NCBI RefSeq assembly: GCF_040807025.1
Contig: NC_090981.1
Span: forward strand, 46,315,817-46,379,816
From: Struthio camelus
Taxonomy: Eukaryota; Chordata; Aves; Struthioniformes; Struthionidae
DNA length: 64,000 nucleotides
Direction of reading: 5' to 3'
The notes under the pieces are model-generated. The model saw only the letters and a program-made list of their open reading frames with translations. It was not told where the DNA came from and did not search any database. Positions 55,901 through 64,000 of the stretch are shown here, piece by piece. Position 1 is the first letter of the stretch, and each line of letters opens with the position of its first letter. The position numbers and the translations under genes were made by a program.

Positions 55901-57884
55901 AGTACTCAATTGCTACAAATAATCCTGGAAATATTTCACTTAAATGACAGTACTTCAAAGGCGTTAAAAAGGTTTGCAAATACATTTTAGCAAGCATCCA
56001 TATCCTCTTTCGGCTCTCCCAGTGGTACTTTACTGTAGCAACCCTGTTGTAAGCACCTCTCCTATGAAGAAAGACTGCAAGAGCTGGGCCTGTTCAGCCT
56101 GGAGAAGAGAAGATTGAGAGGCGATCTCATCAACGTGTACAAGTATCTGAAGGGGGAGTGTCAAGAGGATGAGGCCAGCCTCTTCTCCGTGGAGCCCAGC
56201 AACAGGACAAGAGGCAATGGGCAGAAACTGGAACACAGGAAGTTCCATCTGAACCTGAGAAAAATCTTCTTCACTGTGAGGGTGACAGAGCATTGGAACA
56301 GGTTGCCCAGAGAGACTGTGGAGTCTCCTTCCCTGGAGATATTCAAAAGCCGTCTGGATGTGATCCTGGGCAATATGCTCTAGGTGACCCTGCTTGAGCA
56401 GGGAGGTTGGACTAGATGATCTCCAGAGGTCCCTTCCAACCTCAACGATTCTGTGATTCTGTGATTCTGTAAATAGCTTTTCTTTATTCACAGCCCTACA
56501 GCAACGAAAAGCCATTCTGTAGTAGTGAATCCCACTTCATCTGTGGATCAAATCGAAAGGAGCATCAAGCATTACGCAAATGAAGTGAGAACAGCTTGAA
56601 ACCTCTATACACCAGACAGGCAAGGCGCTGAGAGTGCTCAGGCTTCAGTTTCACATGCAGTTTTTCTGCTGCAGTCAGTTCCTATCCTTGGCTTATTGGC
56701 TCTTGCCAACTGCAGCACTGGAGTGAACCATCCTGGGAAACGAGTATGGCTGAAAAATGCCTCCTTCCCATCCCAGTGAGCTCTTCTTCAGCCAGTTCAG
56801 TTCCTCAAGCTAGTTTGTCATCCAACTATACAAGGTTGTGCCTCTTCAGTGTGTGTCTTCAATGGAAGAGTCTGTCCACACCAGAAATAGAAGCTGGGTA
56901 GCTCTGTTGCTCAGTGCAAAATCATAACTTAATTACACAGAATCTGCGTCCTCACCTGTCATCACCACAGCACTCTCCCAGTTTAAGCAGGATGTCTGCA
57001 TGATCTCTGCAGCATGCAAGAACAAACAAATGTTCCGTATGGCTGAGTCATTTCCATTACTTTGTGACCCACCTATGCATAGTTTTAAGTGCTGTAAAGG
57101 GCCTGACTCCATATATCATACTGAAATTTTATCCATTCTCCCTGAATTTACCTTTTTAGGCTGCAGGTGTTAAGACTGACCCATGCTGTTCCATGTATAC
57201 TATCAATAGCACTACTTAGCCTTTCTTATTCCCACATCTCTTCTGACCTCAAACAACAATCACTTTCCAAGAATGTTTTCCTACTGCAGGAGTAGGAGTC
57301 AGGAGTACTAAAGGTGAGGGTGTAAAGAGGGGAGGAGGGCAGAATTTAGAACAGTGTTAGTTAGAATTCTATAGTTCTGTCAGCTTTTATTTTCACCGAC
57401 AGCTAAATTAAAGTCATAAAACCAAGAAAAGAACAATTTTTTTGTCATGAACTTAATAGTTTTTAAAATGCCTTTTTAGTGAGGTATTTTGAGAAAATGC
57501 ACGTTTATAATTTTTGGAGTTTGTGATTATTTAGGAAGAGGAAACTAAAGAAGTATAAAATATCAGGACGCCACTTCAAACCACAAAAAGTTTTGAAATA
57601 TACCTCCAGAGTAGTTTCTTACCACTTAAGATAAGTCTACATGGAATAGTTCTAGGAAGAGCTGAATGCAAAGAAATCCTCACAATGGATAATGAGACGA
57701 AATTTGGCTCTGCATGGATTTTGGATATATCCCACTGCACACTAGACAGAAGAATATTTTTTATGACTATACTTGTTTGCCAGGGATTTACTATGCTTTT
57801 AACTACGTATTTATTCAGACTAGAAAAACATGAAGAAAAAAATATAAATATTTTTCTATATTGTAAAAAGCTTAGTTTTTATAC
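52999..57884 (-). other. RNF180: RNF180 intron between RING exon and linker exon
   Basis: AT-rich intron with one CR1 insertion at 56.05-56.47 kb. No further exon is seen. Confidence 0.85.
56050..56472 (+). mobile_element. CR1 LINE 3' fragment with ATTCTGTG tail
   Basis: The plus strand reads [20 protein letters not shown] with small changes, then [30 protein letters not shown] and [17 protein letters not shown]. It reaches a stop, then the standard 3' UTR, and ends in GATTCTGTGATTCTGTGATT-type repeats. About 90 codons are still open. The copy is 5'-truncated at about 56,050 and lies opposite to the RNF180 transcript. Confidence 0.95.
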
Positions 57885-58110
57885 CTGTTTGGAAAAAGAC
57901 TCTGGCAATTGTAGTGCGACACAGTGGACATGGAGTGCTGGCTGGATTGTCTTTGGCAAGCATCCTTAAGCAAGGTTCACAAAAGATGTGGTGGCACGGA
58001 TAGCACATGTAAGGATTGAAATAAACATCCAGGCACACTGCACAGAGATAGTTTTCTTTATCTCCTCTGAATTCAGGCATGTCATCTGTATGCAGGTTAT
58101 CATTTGCAGT
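57885..58110 (-). CDS. RNF180: RNF180 RING-finger exon (E3 ubiquitin-protein ligase)
   Basis: After the acceptor CTTCTTGTAG the frame reads [16 protein letters not shown], then [35 protein letters not shown] and [18 protein letters not shown]. The eight zinc ligands of a C3HC4 RING are all present: CxxC, C-x-H, CxxC and CxxC. The sequence is close to identical to mammalian RNF180. From family knowledge, RNF180 (Rines) is an ER-membrane E3 ligase acting on targets such as monoamine oxidase A and ZIC2. The donor GTATAA follows AAACAG. The large N-terminal exon or exons are not in this window and must lie further right. Confidence 0.96.
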
Positions 58111-61100
58111 CTACAAGAAGAAAAAGAGAGAGAGAACATTTCTTCACAACCCAGCTTATAACTATTTTGGATAAACCAATCAGCAAGAAGGTGGCTTTAA
58201 ATAATACCTAGGAAGTCAGTACACACTGTGATATTCTTAACTTTTAATACAACGTTACTTTTAATAAGATAATGAAACATACAGACAAGACAGGAATGTC
58301 ATAACAAGCACTGAGGAAAAGGAGAAGAAAAGTCATACATGAGACAGTAAAAGAAAGGAACAACAAAACCAAAAAGTTTGACTAAAACAGTAATATCAGA
58401 TTTCTTCTTTTAAAATAGATGCTAACAATTCATTTCTGACTTTATTATCAAATATCTGGCAATTTTCCCAAGAAAGGCAAAATGAAACAAACAACCCTAA
58501 AAATAACCTGGGGATTCTTCTGCCTTTGAAAGGCAATTTGCAAAGGGTATGTTTCTGCAAGATTCACAGTGACTATCAGTTAATGACTCCCAGCTTGATA
58601 TAAACCACAGCTTTATTACTATAATGGAGAACATGGACCTTAATGTAGAAAGGAAACCCTTCTAGGTTTCCCTTCTAGGAAACCTTAACAACTTTGGCAA
58701 ATGCTTGGTTTTGCCAGCGTGTATGTTATGAATTTTCTTGCAGGGATATATTTGTAGGGGGGCATGACTGGATTTTCCATATTGTGTACATGCCATATGA
58801 GCATCAGACATTTATACTGTACCAGGTTCCTGCTTTGGTCTAGTAAAACAACTAAACTTTTCCATGTAATCTGAAGATTTTATATTAATGGCACCCAAAG
58901 TTTTTGGCTTAGGAAAAATATATTTTTCTCCTTTTCTATGGGAGCAACACAAGAAACAGATTTACTTGGCTTTGTTTCCTCTATCTCTACTCTGTTTCAT
59001 AGCTAACAGGACCTAACGTACCTCAATATCCAGCAGACCCAACAGGAAAGATCTGAGACAGAGGAGGGTGTCAGACACTGCCAAGTGTCAAAGCTCTTCT
59101 CATATGCCCCTTGTTCTAAACTCCCAAACCTTACCTAGTGATCCCAACTTAAGCATCTTAATTCTAAGCTGTCTTATAGTATCAGTGACTTCTTACAGGC
59201 TCCAGCACCCATACTTAACACCTTATGCTCTAAATATCCCTTGTTCAACCACTACCCCATACCTACCTCCTTGCCAGGCCTGCAGAAGTCCTTAGAGGCA
59301 CCTATTACCAACATACCTCATGACTCACTGCTACCCAGTACGTACTGCTCTGTGCCAGGGCAGCTGCATGATTAGCAGCTAATCTACATATCCCCCAGCT
59401 GTCTATTAGACAGGCCACTTTTGACACTTGTAGGCCATGGCAGACTACCACTGCTACTTGTATACCACATAGTCACAATAATCAGTATTTTGTGGCCGCT
59501 CAGAAACATGGGAGTTTCTACGTCTGTCTCGGGGATGATTATGTTTATGGCTTACTGCTTTCGATTTCTGCTCTCTCTCATTATAGTCAGTCCTCTGCTA
59601 CCTGGGATACTGAACACAAATACTGGGATAATGAGCAAATAATAAATAAGCCCTAACAACATGGGTACTATGGAATGTATTTGAAAACACAGAGCAGAAA
59701 TATTTATGCAGGAGGATTTATTAGTTCTGGATAAGCACTAATCCTACCAGTCAAGCTCACCATTAACATCACGTTTTCCAGAACACCAGGTGCCAAAAGG
59801 GCTTATAAATTCTGGCCTGCAGTGACATAAATACACAGAGACAACTTGGGTTCAGCAGTGTCCAAACAGGAGCTCTTGTGCAACCCAGAGCGTGAATACC
59901 TGTGTGGCTATTGTAGCACTTTCCTCCACGCTCTCTTACACGAATGATCCCTCCTCTAAGGGAGGCAGTGGTGTGGAAGGCAGAAGAATACATAAAGCCA
60001 CATTTTTACCCTTACAAACCAGAAGGAAGAGCTGATTTGCTGCTCTTAGGGTATCTCACATTTTGAAAGAGAGCAGTTTGCATATTCTTCTTTGCTCTCT
60101 CAGAAGCTCCTTCCTACCGTTTGTTCCATGTTATTTGTAAGCTACACATAAATGAAACTGTAATGATTTACAGTTTGAAAACAGAGTTTAAGCCTTTAAT
60201 GGTACTATCTAATCAGAATATTACACCCAGGTTTTAAAAGTTTGGCTATAGAAGAAAGAATGGGTACAGATCTTGTTTTGTTCAGAAATAGATCAAGAAG
60301 AAATAAATACTTCTTGGTTACTGCTGGAAAAGAATGATCAGTGGTTTCAGCCTCATTTCCTAAAGATATGCGGCTTATGAGGTTGGCCCATCTAATCCAT
60401 CTGTCAAGTGGTTCCACAATAGCTTTTGAACCCTTTAGTCAATTGTAACCGAATCTGATAGAATGGTTGAGATCTCAAGTATACTGGCTTCCTGCAAATT
60501 TCACAAAAATTGACAGCTAGATTGAGTAAGGAGACTGAAATGAGTGCCATCATTATGGGAAAGTCTACAGAGCACCTCACCAGGTGCCTGTTTTTTGGCC
60601 AACTAGTACAGTGAGGGCTTGGAAGAGGAAGTGGGGATACTGGAGGGAAGAGGAGTACTGAAAGAGGATTTAGTGTCTGTAAGCAACAGCTGGGGGGGGA
60701 TTTAGGGGTGTGAAGAGTAAAGAATGTGAAGGAAACCACTGAAGGGAGCAGACATAATGTGGTAGTTATGTAAGATATGAAGAAGTAGGAAAGCAGGCTT
60801 CACTATTATTATCATTCACCTAAAAACTTGCAGTCATTTTCTTTCAAGTTAGTGACAGTAATAGCATTAATATATTGTTGCTTATTAGAAATTGTCTAGA
60901 CTAACTTCTGCAGGCTAAACCAGTGACTTTTTATGGAGATTTAAAAGGAAACTCAAAAAACAAAACCAAGTACAATTTTAAAATGCATGAAAATCACTAT
61001 CAAAAGTCTTTACTGACTAAGCTACCAGCAGTTCTTCCAAGTCAGGCCAAAACATCCATTGGGGTTTGTATGCCCTCAAGCCTCTGTTTTGGTTGACTGG

Positions 61101-64000
61101 TATAAACGAATGCAAAGGGCATCTTTTCAGGCTCCTGGCAAACCTAAGCTTAAAACATATAGATTATAACAGCGCAGTTAGGCCAATGCCCGTGGCTTAC
61201 ATTTCTGTACAAACTAATAATTCACTCTGAACTACCTGCACTCTGAATTTCTCCCTATACAACTTCTCAGAAAAATCCAAAGGCAAACTAAAAACTTTAA
61301 AGCAAAGCAAAGCAGCTTAAGCAGCTCTGCGGAGGTAACTATTGCTAGGAGCCATGTCCTTCTTTCAGACTCTCCCTGCTGCATTTGGGCTGGATAAATT
61401 GCCCAAAGGGAAGAACAACTGAAGGACATTTTCTTTCACTGAGAACTTCTGTTTAAAGCAAAGAGTGTATTTATTTTTATTTTGTGTATTTAAAAGTAGC
61501 TTTAGGCAATGGAGTTCTTCAACTCATGATTAAGTACTTTGCAGACCACGGCTTCTAAAGTAACAATTAACTACAAGTAGACACTTATATACTTTAGTAT
61601 ATAAGGTTGTGAAGTGACCACTAAATGAATAGAATATATAGTAAGAGTGAAAATCAGAATACTCTGAACAGATAATCACACTCCAGCCTCCAGGTAACCT
61701 CTTCCATGTTCCAGAGACAACAAATTATCTGCCTGTCGTCTTCTCAGAGAAGATACCCTCCCGAATGCTCTAATTCTCTTTCCCTGCTCTGTTCGAGTCC
61801 TCAGAGGTTGTTCTCCTGAGGTCATGTTTATTCATGAAGGTTACTACTTTACAAACCTGAAAAGACCTTTTGACCCTCCAAACTTTGTTTTCCCCCACTC
61901 TAGCAGTCTGCCTAATCAAATATGCTTGATTTGATTTGCCTAATCAAATATATGTATGCATATTAATTTTTCCCAATCAGTCTTGAATCATCTTTAGATA
62001 ATGATGGCCACAATAGCATTACCACAATGTTTCCTTAGTCCTGAATGACCTCATAATAAACAGCACAGGCAATTTAGTTTCCTATCTAGTTAAAGTTCAT
62101 TGAATTGTTATGCACAGCCCATAGTTGTACCCACATATTATACATGCTACAAACAGAGCCAGGTCAATAATTTTAATTCTTCACTGACCTTATCATAACC
62201 CTACCTATGGTAACTATTTGGTCCATTATTTTAGTAACTGAGCGCCTTACCATCACAACTCATCACAGCCTGTGTGGTTAAGCTGAAATTATTTTCTCTA
62301 ATGCGCATTAGCATTTTTTGTGCTTACCTCATGCAACTTTCTACTCTTGCCCCGCTACACAGCTCTGACAAACTCCTCCAAAGTTCTGCGTAGTCTTGCT
62401 TGGACTAACTACGTGACTGCCTCTGCACGAGTCACTGGTGCGTCATTACAACATCCAAGTCTGACAGCCACAAATTAAAACAGACTGAAAGTGCAACTCC
62501 CAAGATGCATTTACAGCACTTAAATATGGCAGCACAAAGACTCCTGGGTAACCACTACAGCCCTGCTGCAAGTGGAAGTTAACTAGGAGAGGCTACTAAG
62601 ACTGAAATTACTAGATTAGTTCAGTACTCAGTGAAACATCAAGCCCACCCTTGTGAATGAGCACTTTACTGGAGTCTGGCTAGGTTCAGTCTGCATTTTT
62701 CTTCTCTGGAAAAGCAGTTATTTTATCATGAAAAAATATCAAGGTAATATAGCAACATTAATTTTCATAAACCTAAAGCTACTATAAAGAAACAAGAAAA
62801 ACATGGCTTATCTGGGATGAATTTAAAGTTTTAAAGGATATATTTATTTAATGAGATTGTCTTTTTACACATTTACTTGAGTTTCATTCTTCCTACCAAA
62901 GTAGGAAGCTGTCTATTAGTTACATCCAAGCAGTTACTATCTACATCTACAGTGTACTTCTCTGCTAGTATTAGTTATGGCATGTGGGAAAAAGAGTCCT
63001 GTCAATTCACATATACAAATACCTAGATAATCAATAAATTATTTTGGCTGAAATATTAGTACTACACCTGTAAAAATAGCTCACCTTTTGAGATAACCAA
63101 AAAACTTGCAAGAGTGAAATAACAGACAATAATATGTATTTATTTTTTCACGCTACTTGTAGGCTTTGCGTGAATGCATACACTGTTATTCTGTTAGGGA
63201 AAATACTCATAATAAAACGAGTTGTGAAAGGATGTCTGGAACAGCACTGCTATATTTTGGCAGCTTTGCATAAATATAGTCATATTTTTCCAAACAACAC
63301 ATCTGAAATTCTTATTGTCATTCAGCACAAATCTGAAACATTTTATAATGATGCATGACACAATCTGAGTTAATAGATAGCATACAAAAGGCCCTTTTGT
63401 GGAGAACTCCCACTCTTACCATTAAAATAGGTCTCTTCCCCAGCGCTCTACAGCAGAATGAGACATGGAAAGAGTCCTGTTCATAGATGGAGTTCCAGTC
63501 CTGTTCTGAACTGCACTGGGCAGCCTGCACTCAATTTCTGGAACCCAACTTGACAAATAACAACATCAGACTATAGATTTTAGTTTTCTGCTAAAGTTTT
63601 ACTGTTCCTGGGATTTGTCAGCTCCAAGGTACAGTTCTCTCTGCCTATATAGTCTATGCTTGCTGCTGTCCAGACTGCAGAGAGTGGGCAGAACCACACC
63701 AGAGTAAATCAAGGGGAACTGGTCAGCGACTGCACAGAGGGGACTGCACACCGTCATCAGAAGACCAACACCATGAAAGGTACACAGAATTTCTGGCCAC
63801 GAGATATGTTTATAGGACTTACCATTGATTTGGACAAAAAGATGGGTTGTTGAAAGAATTTAAGTAAATTGTATATAGGTTACTTAGTAGTATTACATAA
63901 ACACAGTTTTAAGTCATTGTTTGCAGCGACTATGTGATCGCTCAGATGTTGTTAATACGACATAGCAACAACAGAGTTTTACAACACAGGACAGGAGCAG
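58111..64000 (-). other. RNF180: RNF180 intron upstream of RING exon
   Basis: AT-rich, with a second C-rich, G-poor block at about 59,060-59,340. I saw no exon of the N-terminal half of RNF180. The short open frames, such as those at 60,404-60,739 and 61,232-61,429, have no motif. Confidence 0.7.

Noticed and set aside
57685..57969. 94-codon plus-strand open frame
   Set aside because: Part of it is antisense to the RNF180 RING exon and the rest is AT-rich intron.

Overview
The window is vertebrate nuclear DNA, most likely avian. Two facts support this. It carries several CR1 LINE fragments, one ending in the short ATTCTGTG repeats typical of bird and reptile CR1 tails. It also carries exons of two genes, RGS7BP and RNF180, that are neighbours in the same order and relative orientation on human 5q12, a segment that corresponds to the chicken Z chromosome. 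There are no operons. Most of the DNA is AT-rich intron and intergenic sequence, and most open frames in it are chance.

Layout. Positions 1-8,219 hold the 5' part of RGS7BP on the minus strand: exon 1 lies in a CpG island, exon 2 at 5,150-5,316, and the rest lies beyond the left edge. At 10.3 and 11.5 kb are two orphan exon-like segments on the plus strand that I cannot name. A second CpG island spans about 15.44-16.47 kb with no identifiable gene. From 20.88 to 31.26 kb, on the plus strand, is the main discovery: an intron-containing but heavily decayed gene for a metallophosphatase/5'-nucleotidase-like enzyme. At least seven exon remnants lie in the correct order, with frameshifts, stops and lost catalytic motifs. 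Exon-like segments at 33.8, 37.1 and 37.4 kb, the last followed by AATAAA, may be the 3' end of an unrecognised transcript.

Positions 40,411-58,110 hold the last three coding exons of RNF180 on the minus strand: the RING exon, a linker exon, and the tail-anchor exon with the stop codon. Its introns contain a cluster of CR1 copies (45.5-48.1 kb, minus) and an oppositely oriented CR1 (56.05-56.47 kb, plus). These form an inverted pair around the 126-nt exon. Positions 58,111-64,000 look like RNF180 intron with no further exon seen.

Biologically, RNF180 is a membrane-anchored RING E3 ligase and RGS7BP anchors R7-RGS/G-beta-5 complexes. They are independent neighbours rather than a pathway. The lost enzyme between them is the unusual content of this locus.
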